A stretch of 64,000 nt of DNA. Source: Cephalotus follicularis. Taxonomy: Eukaryota > Streptophyta > Magnoliopsida > Oxalidales > Cephalotaceae. Positions within the stretch are counted from its first letter, which is position 1, and each line of letters starts with the position of its first letter. Where the stretch lies: the NCBI GenBank assembly GCA_001972305.1, contig BDDD01000174.1, positions 864,331-928,330 of the forward strand, written 5' to 3'. Position numbers and translations under genes: made by a program. Under the pieces are notes generated by a model, which saw only the letters and a program-made list of their open reading frames with translations, made no database searches and had not been told where the DNA came from. Positions 46,148 through 57,106 of this stretch are shown here, piece after piece.

Positions 46148-47942
46148 ACAAAAAATTCACACTTGCTCCTAAGTCGAGCAAAGCATGTTCAATTTTTGTG
46201 TTGCCAATGACACAAGAGATTGTTGGGCAACCAGGGTCTTTATACTTTTGCACCATGTTTGGGAAAGAAATGCGCTGACATTGGCTTCCAAGAAAGCTTT
46301 GTTTGGAGTTTGAGTCCCCCATTTTTTAGTGCATAAGTCTTTGAGGACTTTTGCATATTGAGGCATTTGTGCAATTGCATCCAGCAATGGAATATTGTTT
46401 TGGACTTCTTTAAATGTTTCAATGACCTTTTCCATTGCTGGGACTTTCTTATTTTTCTCCAATCTTTTTAGGAAAGGAACTGCAGGAACATATGTGCGTT
46501 TGGATATTCCCGTGGGTTGTTCCTTATTTTCTTCCTCTTTTACTTCCCTCGATTCCTCATTTAAATTTTTTGATTAGGAAGTGGGGTCTCCAAGCTGCTC
46601 ATTTGATATTGTGGCTGGTTGGTATTCATTTCCAATCGTCAGGACATTGATGGATTTATTTGGATTTGACGGTTCTGGGGAGGAAGGGGAGACTTGGTGA
46701 TTAAATGGCATTTGGGTATGCGCCAGATGGCTCATGGTATTCCTCATATTCGGGTTTGGTTGAGAAGGCATTTTGCCTTTCTCTCTTTCATGTAGAGCGG
46801 ATGCGAGCTATGAAATCTATTTTTCCATGTTATGCTGACTAGTCATAACAGTGCTCATTAGAAGCTCCATGCTCTTTTCTAGCAAGGAAATCCTAGATGT
46901 GTCTTCCCTTTGGTTCAACAATCCAGGTGATTGCTGAGTTTGAAATTGATTTTGTGATGGGAATGATGGTCAGACATTATTTGAAGCTGGGGAAACCTTG
47001 TAAGGGTCTACTGTGGTGCAGACTGGCTAGTGAAGCTCGAAGGTTGCCCTGAAAAGTTTGAGGTTGGACCTGAAAAGTTTGAAGGTCCACCTGTGTTTTA
47101 CCCTCGACTCCATGAGAAGTTTGGATGGTTTCCCCAACCTGGATTGTAAGTGTTACTATACAGGTTGTATTGATTCATTACGGAAATGTTCTCTGGAGAG
47201 TATTGATTTTCAATGTAGCTTTGGCATTCTTCGATGACATGATTAGGAGACTGACACCAAGAGCACATTGGGATGCCCTCATTTACGTGATTAGCATGCT
47301 CAGGTCCCCTAATTAACGACTATAATCTCTTGAGGTGGCTATCTTACTGTGCCTCCAGCGCAACTGCCCCCTTCTATAACATACCCCTTACTTGGCAACG
47401 CTCTTTCAAAAACTTGAGTGGACTCCCACTGCCTAGTTCGCTCACCCAAATCTAAAAGGAAATTCCATGCCTCGTTTTCATCAGTGTACGAGGTGAACCC
47501 ATCAAGACACATCGATTCGACCAATTGCTTGGTCTAGTAATCGATGCCTTCATAGATGATTTGGTATAAATGCCAAGTGTTTAGACCATGATGAGGACAA
47601 TCTAACAGGAGGTCCTTGGAACATTCCATGCATCGAGAGAATGATTCATTGGGTCTTTGGTGAAACTGGAGAATGTCGTTCCTAAGTTTATTGGTTTTGT
47701 GAAGAGGATAGAATTTCTCGAGGAATGAGACAGTGAACTTATCCCATGTAGAGATGGAATTAGTAGGGAGACTATAGAGACAGTTCTTATCTCTGTCTTT
47801 AAGAGAAAAATTAATGAATCGTAACTTGATATCATCGTTCAGATAGTTGCTGGAGTTTCATGAGAGCGCAAACCTCCTTGAACTCACGAAGGAAGAGATA
47901 TGCATCCTCATTGGGTAATCCATGGAAGTGGGGGAGCATGCT
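46148..47942 (-). pseudogene. Athila-like gag and protease N-terminal half
   Basis: On the - strand, MLPHFHGLPNEDAYLFLREF (about 47940-47880) is the start of the conserved Athila gag domain; later pieces are IISS/KINFSLKDRDK-like scraps in shifted frames, then PLLDAIAQMPQYAKVLKDLC (46430-46340) and the protease start MVQKYKDPGCPTISCVIG with active site DLGAS (about 46160). Frames change often. The gag N-terminus is missing: the LTR joins directly to the HFHGL region. The C-terminal half of the protease is at 19420, beyond the copia insertion. Confidence 0.82.
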
Positions 47943-48299
47943 AAGCGTCGACATGATTCTTGTGTTCTAAGGCATATTTGAGTGTTAAGCATCGACGCTT
48001 ACAAGCAAGGCGTTGACGTTTAACTCGTGAATACAAGATTGCGTTGACATCTTCCTCATTGCGCGTTAATGTCTAAGCTACTGTCCAATTTGTGCAATTA
48101 TGGTGTTGATGTCTTGATAATGGCGTTGACACCTAAATATTGAATTCCCAGCACGTTGACACCAAAAGGATTGGTGTTGACAAAAATCATAAAAACTACA
48201 GATTTGTTCATCAAGAGTACAAAGTGTCAACGCTTATAGTGTACCCGTCAACGCTTAAGAGTTAGGCGTCGATGCTTAAAGTCTAGGCGTCGATGCTTA
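47943..48299. repeat. GTCGACGC-type cluster, Athila-like 5' LTR
   Basis: About 12 copies or variants of GCGTCGACGCTT, the counterpart of 14275-14630, with independent substitutions. Confidence 0.82.
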
Positions 48300-48463
48300 G
48301 CTCTGTTTTCTTCATATTTTTGCCAATTTAGCTCATTCTTCATGCACTTTGGTCTTTTTGACCTTATACCTGAAAATCAACATAACACAATCAAAGTAGT
48401 ATATTCCAAGCATAAAAATATCACAAATAAATCATAAAAAACAACACATTTTTGTGCTAAACA
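47943..48463 (-). repeat. Athila-like 5' LTR, truncated
   Basis: It matches 14275-14796. On - it starts TGTTTAGCACAAAAATG at 48463 and runs to 47943, where it is fused to gag. The promoter, R-U5 and leader are missing. Confidence 0.78.
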
Positions 48464-48790
48464 GTAGACCTCAGATGTAAAGGTCAGACCTCAGTTTTTG
48501 AAGGCAGACCTCAGAGGTAGAGGTCAGACCTCGCTACTTAATGGCAAACCTCAGAGGTAGAGGTCAGACCTCAGTGCTTAAAGGTAGACCTCAGAGGTAA
48601 AGGTCAGACCTCACTACTTAATGGCAAACCTAAGAGGTAGAGGTCAGACCTGGGTGCTTAAAAGCAGACCTCAGAGGTAAAGGTCAAACCTCGGTGCTTA
48701 GAGGCAGACCTCAGAGGTAGAAGTCAAACCTCGATGCTTAAAGTCAGACCTCAAAGGTAGAGGTCAAAGCTCAAAGCTCAAAGCTTGGCT
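48464..48790. repeat. 40-bp tandem repeat with GAGGTC-A-GACCTC inverted motif
   Basis: About eight units of 40 bases. Each unit has GCAGACCTCAGAGGTAGAGG, then TCAGACCTC, a variable triplet and CTTAA. GAGGTCAGACCTC is an inverted repeat around one base. Units alternate slightly (CTACTTAATGG and TGCTTAAAGG), which suggests an 80-base higher-order unit. Confidence 0.92.
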
Positions 48791-50082
48791 TTAGGAGCTT
48801 TGCCTTAGGGTTTTAGAAACCCTGGAGCTCTGCTCTGGCATTTTGAGCTCTACATTAGGGTTTTAGAAACCCTGGAAAAGAGATTTATTTTCTTTAGTTA
48901 CGCAAATCAATTGTCTATGTTTATAGAAGAAAATATATCAATTTTATTTAATAATTCAATGAGATTGAATTATGTTTTGCATGATGGCAGTTCACAGATT
49001 TAACCTAGTTTATGGTTTTATTATTTACAAGCGTTATGGGTGTGTTTATTACTTTAATGAGTATATTTGTAATATTCTTTTATTGAGACTTACATGTCTC
49101 TTCTCTCTCTTTATAATGCATTTAGTTCTTTATTTCTCCCCATTACTCCCCTCAATTTGAAATCGAGGTTTCTCTTAGTATAGGTAGGAACTTGTAATTA
49201 ATTAGCGAGAGTCACAACGGAAGCAAGGTTGAGAATATTACAAGGCACAAAGAATGTTACAAGACCCGTGACATGTATGGGATATATGTTGTATGTTTGT
49301 AATAATCACACCTAAGAATGAGACCAACAGCTTGTTTTTGCTCAAACAAGTCGCAATAGTTAGAATCTGTGATGTATCATTAGTTTTTATATATGTATGA
49401 GATGCATGTCAATTTTTGTGCTAAAAGAGGTTCCAACGGCCTCTCCCTTTTATGCCACACACCTGTAATTTGCAATTATTAAAGGGTTTGCCTAATATTA
49501 ATTGACCTTACAATTCCTCATTTCTGAAATATCAAACTAATAACAAAATGGATCCTAGATTAAATTCGGTCATTGTCTTCCTCCATCACTATTGATGTGA
49601 ATATATCTATGGGATGTAAATTTGTTGAGCACACTCAAGGTTTGCATTCTAATAGAATATTTTACATCAATAGAACATGAGATTGTGCATGAAGATGAAT
49701 TTTTGATTATATTCGGTTTGGACCACATCTAAGGGTCTTATCACTTATTCACCTTTATGTTGATGGTGGGTTATGTTTGACTAGAATACATCAGACTTGT
49801 TGAGCACACTCAAGGTCATATGTATTTAGAGGCAAAACAAAACGATCAGGGGTTGTGCTACTACACAACCGGCAAGAGTTTCCTAACCATAAGGTTTTCC
49901 ATGACTTGTTGAGCACACTCAAGGTTATAGTTGACATGTTGTGGGACATCGATCCCCACTTGGAAATAGAGATCCATGAGATTTTGACATGTGTTTCTCG
50001 TCTCCTTTATGGTTTTATACATCTAAATTATCTACTTCACTAATTATTTTCTTGTTTTTCTTTATATCTGTAGACATCGTAA
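48791..50082 (+). other. Probable Copia-2 LTR and leader, non-coding
   Basis: It lies between the 40-bp repeat and the copia gag. It has two copies of TTAGGGTTTTAGAAACCCTGG (48806, 48856) and three of TTGTTGAGCACACTCAAGG (about 49624, 49798, 49908). No primer site or LTR end was recognised. No credible gene; the longest frames (62 codons) look like chance. Confidence 0.5.
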
Positions 50083-50721
50083 ATGACAAACCCTCTCATT
50101 ACTATTCTTGAGAAAAATCAGCTGACATGCCCTAATTTTGTGGACTGACTGTGGAACATCAAAATAGTTTTGAGTTCCGAGGACATAGATTATGTCCTAC
50201 AGGCCCCAATGTCAGCACTGCCTGCTGCAGATGCCTCACCTGAGGATCATGCCATATATAAGAAATGACAAGAAAGTCAGATGCTACCTAATGGGATCAA
50301 TGAATAATGCCCTACAAGTCCAACATGACTCGATGCGAGACTATAGGGCTATTCTCCTACACCTTCATGAGCTATATGGAGAAAATAGTAGGAATGCTCG
50401 GTTCCAGCTTACTTCTGAGCTATATGGCACAAAAATGGCTGAAGGATCCTCAGTCAATGATCATGTGCTCAAGATAATCAATGCGATTGAACATGTTATA
50501 GCTCTTGGCATCATTCAGGATGCTGAATTGAGCACAGATCTGATCCTTCATTCACTTCCACCATCCTTCTCTGGTTTCATCACCAATTTTAACATGAATA
50601 GGATAACAGCCACTCTGGCCGATCTCCTAAACATGCTGAGGGAGGCGTAGGTGAACATGCGTAAGGGCAAAGCGCCTGTTATGGTGGTAGGACAGTCCCA
50701 TCGGCTAAGTGGAAGGGAAAG
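50083..50721 (+). pseudogene. Copia-2 gag, cut by G2
   Basis: The likely start is the ATG at 50083 (MTNPLITILEKNQLTCPNFV). A stop interrupts the next residues (a tryptophan codon in relatives). Near 50270 a frameshift moves to the frame of 50192-50650, which reads KKVRCYLMGSMNNALQVQHD, LHELYGENSRNARFQLTSEL, then HSLPPSFSGFITNFNMN. This is the plant copia gag (UBN2-like) capsid region. The G2 insertion removes the zinc knuckle and all of pol from view. Confidence 0.9.
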
Positions 50722-50910
50722 TGTAATAACCGCAATTTTGATTCATGTATTTTGTAACCTTCGATGAATAAAATATACTTTTGAAGTGTTATGTTGTTAC
50801 CTTTTTAAATGAATGAAGTTGGGATACAATTCTAAATTGGAAAACTAAAGAAATTATTTCTATTGCCATGCTTTAAGCCCTGACACGTGCACAATACGAA
50901 GGCACCAACC

Positions 50911-50990
50911 ATCGACCTTTAAACCCTCAGCATTGACACTTAAAGGCGTATAAGCGCCGACGCCTAAAAGTAACCGGCGACGCTTTAGGC
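50911..50990. repeat. GCGCCGACGC-type cluster, first position in G2 LTR
   Basis: About five degenerate copies (AAGCGCCGACGCCT, CGGCGACGCTTT, CCATCGACCTTTA). It occupies the same LTR offset as the CAGTCGACTG cluster of SL1 and SL2. Confidence 0.75.
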
Positions 50991-51918
50991 ATGTTCTGGT
51001 GCAAAATAGGTGTCAGTTGGAATGAAATGGCAGAGCTGACATAATGGGAACAGGGACATGCGTCCATAGACGTGTTGTCCATGCAAAAGAGACCTTGCCA
51101 ACTTTTGATGGTGCCAGACTTAAGGGTCTTGCATGTTCCTTTTCACCTGCAATCTGCAACCTGCAAGAAAACAAGGAAAAGAACAATGAAAGAGTGCATC
51201 CATGTGAGAGAGAGAAGAGCACATTGAAAGTTAAACCAGGTGTGGGAATAAGAGACACGAATTCGAACACTTATATCAGCTGATGCTTGAGCCATTCGAG
51301 TGTTGAAAAACACAGAGAAAAGAGAAGGATTACTGGAAAAATTGTGGAAGCTTGCATTGAGGATTTGGGAGTTCAAGAGACTTGGGAACCTTTATCTTTC
51401 CAGGTAAGCTTCTAAATCTCGATTATGGTTGAAATTATAGGCTAACCGTAATACGTACTGCTTGCATGCCTACTGCACATGATGTTAGACTTGGAAATGG
51501 TAACGAAAAGGGGTTAATTTATGAAGTAAAAATTAAGAATTGTTATGTCATTCAAGAGAAGGAATTTCGGATTTGATTATAATCTCTGATTCGATTCCTT
51601 GAAGTTATCATGATTAGATAATTTAATAAACTTACTGGTGTTGATTTTTAGACCTGTAAACATGCGATTGTCAGGCTAATTTCTGCAATTTGGAAATTAA
51701 ATTGGAGTGAAGAACTTTGGGCATAAAGTGAGAGGCCAACCCAATTTGGCTTTGGGATAGCAATTGAGGTAGGGGATTTTGATATGCTTTTGAGCATATA
51801 ACATGTATAATAAGTTATGATGGTTGATACTTGATTGCATGTTGAATTGGATTGAGTTTGGGTTGAATTGTGCATCCCCTGTTTTGAAACTGCTCCTGGA
51901 ATTCGTATGAATGCCAGA

Positions 51919-52061
51919 AGCGTCGACGCTTACACAGAAACTATCGACGCTTTGATACGAAAATGGCATAATAAGGCTTAGAATGTCGACTCTTAAGCTG
52001 TGTAATGTCAATGCCTAGTCATTAACCGTCGATGCTTATATAGTGACAATCGACGCTTTAG
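51919..52061. repeat. AGCGTCGACGCTT cluster, second position in G2 LTR
   Basis: Six copies, one a perfect AGCGTCGACGCT palindrome at 51919, lie in the putative intron at the offset where SL2 has CAGTCGACTG. Confidence 0.85.
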
Positions 52062-53233
52062 AACAGTAAGATTAGAAATGCTCGGATTGATTGATTGACT
52101 TGAGTGTGGTTGCAAACATCCTTGAATGGCTATGTTATAACTACTGTTACTGTTATTTGGTGGAATTACTACTGTTACGAATACATATTCAAGAATTTTA
52201 CCAACCTAGTGTTTAAACATAAACAATGGTTTTCTAATGGTTTTCTAATGGAAATCTTATTGTCATACAACTACTGTTATTTTCCTCTTGACAGAGGCAC
52301 TGCTACTGTTTTGTTCTCCAATTGAGAACCACTATTGAATTGATATCGTTTTCCTCTTATGAGATGTACGATCACCAAAATGTTATATGTTTCTAAAAGA
52401 AACTCATATAATATTGCATATATATGTAATATTATTGAATTGATTGCATTGATTGTCTATGTTATTGCCGATTAGTCGAGTGATGGCAGATGTCACTGGC
52501 TAACAGAGGTGGTCCTATGTGCCAGGAGTTGGCTAGAGTACACACCAAAGCTGCCTGTAATGCAGAGCTTGATTGTTAAACTGCCCGCTAATGCCGGTAG
52601 TAAATGATACCTTATCTATCATCTTTGGAGCGTAGGGTGATAGATAGGTGGTGCACAGTTGGTGCTAGGAGTTAGCGACATGTGACACCCAAACCACTGT
52701 ACTGATTGATTGTACCCTTGTGCGGTATTCTTGCATTTGTACTGTCTATGGTCACTTGGCATGATTGCGTATATATTGGAATAATATATATGTATATAAC
52801 TGTATATCTTTTCATTTTAACTGTCATGCATATTTACATTTATAGATTCAATTACATGCTTATCTTCCTACTTAGCCAAGTGAGGACAACGGCTAACCCC
52901 TACAATTTCAGATTAAGCAGGGACGTTTGGGGAGTGCTGCTGAAGCTTCGAGAGCTTCTACTTTCTATCTTAAGGTTGTTATTTCTTTTGATGTATTGTA
53001 TTGTATCGAACGGATCACACTCTGTGTTACTGTTGTACTTCCTTATGTATAAGGATATTTGAGTTGGTTTGTACCCGCACGTAGTATGGATGCGTACAGA
53101 TGACTTATGTTTATAATCCAGATGACTGCTTCCGCTTATGTATTGATTTGTTATAAGAATGCTAGATTACTATGCTTATTCCTGATATCACCATATATGT
53201 TGTCTATGTATTCAAAAACGGGGTGTGACAGTA

Positions 53234-53245
53234 TGGTATCAGAGC
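53234..53245 (+). promoter_or_regulatory. G2 primer binding site (tRNA-iMet)
   Basis: TGGTATCAGAGC starts four bases after the LTR end at 53230. Confidence 0.93.
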
Positions 53246-53289
53246 ATATTCCATATATGCTAAGCTGGGATAAGTTTCTTGCAAATTAA

Positions 53290-54359
53290 GTGAAATTATT
53301 TCCTAATGATTATGTCATTCCATATAGGAAACTGAATGGATCTACAAAGAGGAAGAGGGGAAGGCGTAGAGCTGATGAAGGTGTCAACGCACCACCGGTA
53401 CCTGGAAATGACCCGGCAGTGAATAAAGGAGTGAATGTTCCCCCAGCGTATGACGAGAGGAGTCACTTTGACCGCATGGCTGACCTCTTTCAACAGCAGA
53501 TGCAAGCGAACGCGGCAAACATGGAACAGATTCGGCAAATGTACGAGGCTAACCGTACCTATCAACAAGCACCTGAAGCTTGCCATACCGGTGGATTTGG
53601 CCGAGACCTGGAGTGGTTCATGAGACAGAATCCTCCAACACTCAATGGTGAACTGAATGCTACTGTGGCTGAGCAGTGGATTAGAGACCTGGAGAAAATA
53701 TTTGCTGCTTTGGAGTGTATCGATGAGAAGAAACTTAATTTTGATGTGTGCCGTTTATGGGGCGAGGCTACTTACTGGTGGGAAAGGACTGAAGCAAAAT
53801 GGGAAGCCCGTGGACTTGACCGGACTTGGGACAGATTTCAGTCCGAGTTCCTTGAGGCTTATGTGCCACAGATAGAGTGTGACCGATGGGAGACAGAATT
53901 GATGGAGTTACGTCAAGGAGACATGACGGTAGCTCAGTACCAGACCAGATTTGTGGAGCTATCAAGAAATACACCTTATCTGGTAGAGGGTGAATCACGA
54001 ATGATCCGAAGGTTTCTAAAAGGCCTTCGACCTGACATCAGATCTAAATTGTTGATGTTGCAGCTAACCACTTTTGTTGATGTTGCTGAGAGGGCAATGA
54101 TTCTTGAAGCTGATGCTAACGAAAGGAGAGTAGAACGGTCTTGAACTAATCAATCGAGCCCTGCACAGTCACAGGGGCAGGGGAGTAACAATTCTACTAA
54201 GTCAACCAGATCTGACAACAAAGGTCAAGGAGGTTCTCGATGCAGAAATTCACGATCAAGGACACCTAGCCTAAACAGTCAACAGAATACAGGTGGATGT
54301 GCTTTTTGTGGTCGTCAGAATCATGATGAGACAAAATGTTGGAAGAAGATGGAAAAGTG
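53290..54359 (+). pseudogene. G2 gag
   Basis: A frame of 284 codons (to TGA at 54142) has a basic start (STKRKRGRRRADEG), a helix around MADLFQQQMQANAANMEQI, and the retrotransposon gag capsid domain (WIRDLEKIFAALECIDEKKL, then RFVELSRNTPY and FLKGLRPDIRSKL). After the TGA, probably from CGA, the frame continues to the zinc knuckle CAFCGRQNHDETKC and is cut by SL6 at 54360. No in-frame ATG precedes the basic region; the ATG at 53336 is in another frame, so a small indel has probably removed the start. Confidence 0.9.
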
Positions 54360-54454
54360 TGTAATGACCCGAATTTCCATTAAAGATATTAATTATGGAA
54401 AGATGATTGCTATTATGTAGTTGACAAATATTTCAAGGGACCCGTAGTATGACC

Positions 54455-54555
54455 CTACGCTCGGGGGGTTCAGGGGTTCCGCTCCCCGGTGAGCGGACAG
54501 GGGGTCCCGCTCCCCGGTCAGCGGGCAGGGGTTTGGGGGGCAGCGCCCCCGGAAG
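54455..54555. repeat. GC-rich repeated block in SL6
   Basis: CGCTCCCCGGT(G/C)AGCGG occurs twice, then GGGGGGCAGCGCCCCC, which can fold into a hairpin. It lies within the first 200 bases of an otherwise AT-rich LTR. Confidence 0.75.
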
Positions 54556-54598
54556 AAAATTTATATTGGCTATTTATTTTGGATGAATGTCATGTTGA

Positions 54599-54975
54599 AA
54601 GCGTCGATCTAAAAGGCTAAGAGTTGACAAAACTGCCTTAAGCACCGACAGTCCCACTTCAAGCATCGAGGTTTGGGTAGTAACGGTTAGACGCTTAGAC
54701 CCCTTCTATCTGCGCTTTAAACCAGTGCAAGGGTAAATTGGACAAAGCCCTCGCACCGTCGACGCTTAGGGATAAAGAGTCGACGCTTTGGGTAACGGTC
54801 GACGCTCTAAATGTAAAAGTCGACGCTTCGAGATCAAGTATTGAGGTTGACCTGGAGGAGACTTAAAGCGGCGATGCTTTGTAGGAAAATGTCAGCGCTT
54901 TAGTCGGGATATAAGTTGAAGAACTCAGTATAAAGTCGTGACCGTCGACGCTTAGGGGTAAAGAGTCGACGCTTT
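54599..54975. repeat. GTCGACGCTT cluster in SL6
   Basis: About 15 copies or variants in 377 bases, including CCGTCGACGCTTA and AAAGAGTCGACGCTTTG twice. It begins about 240 bases from the LTR start. Confidence 0.88.
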
Positions 54976-55852
54976 GCCCTGTGTCAGGTGCATAATTCTA
55001 GCTTTTTATCCATTTTCGGAGGATTTAAATGGATTGTAGGACACGTGTCAAGCAAGGAATGGAAGACTTATGATATTTTGCTAGAAAAGGGCAGGTGGCA
55101 TCAGCTGAATTGATTGAATTTAATCACATGGAGGCAAGCTCACATGGGTGAGGTCATGGATGACACCATGCAAGCTTGGCCTCCAAGTTTGCCTCTCCTA
55201 TATATGTATGTGCATTCTCAGCTGATAAAAAGGTTGGTTTCTGCTGAGCTTGGAGAGGAGAATTCGTGGGAGAGAAGAAGAGAAGGAGATCAAGTGAGGT
55301 AAGGAAATTCTATACCCATTTATGTCAAAGCTTCCTCTGTTTTGATTCAAAAGTATGTAGCAGATAGTTTAATTCATATCTTGCTCGTTTCTAGATGAAA
55401 TTTCAAATGGTTGAATGTTTTGAAAACCTTAATGTGTCTACTTTAACGGTTATGTTTTATTCATCCAGAAATTCTGTCAAATTCTTGTTGAAAAGCTATG
55501 TTTTCTTCTACTGCTCAGGTCCTATTTTCAAAAGGAAACTGCAACTTTAAAAATTCATTGCAGCTTCGTTTCTCAATGGAATCTTATGATTTTTATCTCA
55601 ATAGATTCATTGAGATGTCTACTTTAACTTTTATGTTTTAAGTTTTCTATGACAGTGATTATTTCTATATGAAATATCTATTTTAGTGAAGTGATGCAAA
55701 ACTGTTTTATAAAGGTTTTTGAGTTAAATTACTCAAAGTAATGAAAATGCTTTATGGATTGTGAAAGGAAATAAAATGAAGATTTCTATATGGAAAACCA
55801 GTTTTATAAAGGTTTTACAATGATGTTTTATGAATGCTTTGAGCTGATCACT

Positions 55853-56034
55853 CAAGGTATTAAGGAAGATTTTATGAAATGATTTTATGAATGCATTTGA
55901 GTTAACTACTCAAATGAAGAGAAATGTTTTATGAATGCATTTGAGTTAACTACTCAAATGAAGAGAAATGTTTTATGAATGCTTTTGAGTTAATTACTCA
56001 AATGAAAAGAAATGTGTTATGAATGCTTTGAGCT
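55853..56034. repeat. 44-bp tandem repeat in SL6
   Basis: About four units of 44 bases, each with TTTGAGTTAACTACTCAAA, an imperfect palindrome. SL7 is inserted at the next, degenerate unit (TTTGAGCT). Confidence 0.85.
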
Positions 56035-56229
56035 TGTAACGCCCGAGATTTTCTTGTATTGTAATTTCATGATGTATTTTGTACTTTGGAATTGTGAAAT
56101 TAATAAAGGATGAATTTTTCGGATATTATGGTGTTTTTCTGAACTCTAATGATGAAAGAAATGAGATCTAATTGTGAAGGGAATGTTTGATGTGTGTTTT
56201 GGTAAAAAATGGCACAGTTTTAAGGTTAA

Positions 56230-56333
56230 AGCGCTGACGCCTACACTTGGAGCGTCGACGCTTAAGCCGTTAAAACGCGCGTTTAAATACAACACATAAG
56301 CGCCGACGCTTGCATGTGACTGTCGACGCTTTG
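56230..56333. repeat. GTCGACGC cluster, first position in SL7
   Basis: Four copies: GCGCTGACGCC, AGCGTCGACGCTT, AAGCGCCGACGCTT, TGTCGACGCTTT, at about 195-300 bases from the start. Confidence 0.88.
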
Positions 56334-57106
56334 CGACGTGTTCTGCACATTCTTGACAGTAGATGAACGTGTCGCAGGGGGGTTTTTACTGGCGTTTTAC
56401 CATGTGCTTTGGCAGATGCTTAAGGACGTGGCCTGCATGAAGTTTGTTGCCAGATACACCTGCAACAGCAAGGCATGGGGAAGAGAAGGAATCTCTGACT
56501 ACATGGCCTATAAGGAGGGAGAAAGCAACACCTGTTGCAATGGTCTGCATGAAAGGGAAGGGTTAGTTTGTTGGTGTTGACAGAAGAAGAAACAAGACGT
56601 TTTGGGCATAAAACACCTACTCCTCTCACCCTCCTTCCTGTTACAAAGAACCATACACTTGTTAGAGAGGCCCTGTGAGTGGTAAAAGAGAGCAAGAGAT
56701 CTTGGGAGAGGAGACAACCACCATTGTTGAGCAAGAAATCTTGGAGTTTGCACACCAACTGCTAGGACGAACCAGGGAGCTTCCAAGCCGTACCTGGGGA
56801 CTCAAGTGACTTCGTGGAATACTAAAAGAGGTGGACTTTCGGCTTCTAACTTGAGGCCAGAGGTAGGGGAAGCCATGATTGTAGTTTCGTGTTCAATATT
56901 TAATGTTGTTCAGTGATAGTCTTTCATGAAATTCATGGTTTAATAATTCATTTTTGGTCAATGAAATGATTCTACCTTATACTGGATGTGTAATATGTTA
57001 TTGCATGTCACTTTACTGGGCTTATTACCTATTGGAATGCATGTATTATGCTTAGAAATGTCACTGGTAGTCATGTCGAGAGGTAGAAGACGATAACTGT
57101 TTTAAA

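Larger units (their letters stand above)
13843..48463 (-). mobile_element. Athila-like Ty3/gypsy element carrying the nested insertions
   Basis: Gag (46148-47942) and pol (15981-19421) on the - strand are two halves of one element, split in the protease by the SIRE-like copia. An LTR segment of about 520 bp occurs on both sides (14275-14796 and 47943-48463). Protease of DLGAS type, the RT core FMDD and pol order PR-RT-RH-IN fit the Athila branch. The 5' leader and the start of gag are deleted, and there is no env-like frame. The left boundary is inferred from a TG..CA fit and no target duplication was found (left flank ATAAA, right flank GTAGA). Confidence 0.75.
50722..53230 (+). repeat. G2 5' LTR
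   Basis: 2509 bp, TGTAATAACCGCAATTTTG to ACGGGGTGTGACA, the same family as SL1 and SL2. GTCGACGC clusters lie about 190-270 and 1200-1340 bases from the start. A donor CAG/GTAAGC lies at 51404 and a branch block GGCTAACCCC plus TTTCAG acceptor ends at 52911. Confidence 0.93.

Noticed and set aside
19417-46152. A target duplication for the SIRE-like copia
   Set aside because: Flanks GCAAC and ACAAA (+ strand) do not match. The insertion is supported by continuity of the Athila protease codons instead.
13838-48468. A target duplication for the Athila-like element
   Set aside because: Flanks ATAAA and GTAGA do not match, and the left end is only inferred.
48464-48790. CRISPR array
   Set aside because: Units are contiguous 40-bp tandem repeats without unique spacers, in plant retrotransposon DNA.
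48806-48880. Telomere-like TTAGGGTTTTAG repeats
   Set aside because: There are only two copies, each forming a local inverted repeat with AAACCCT; there is no array of the plant heptamer.
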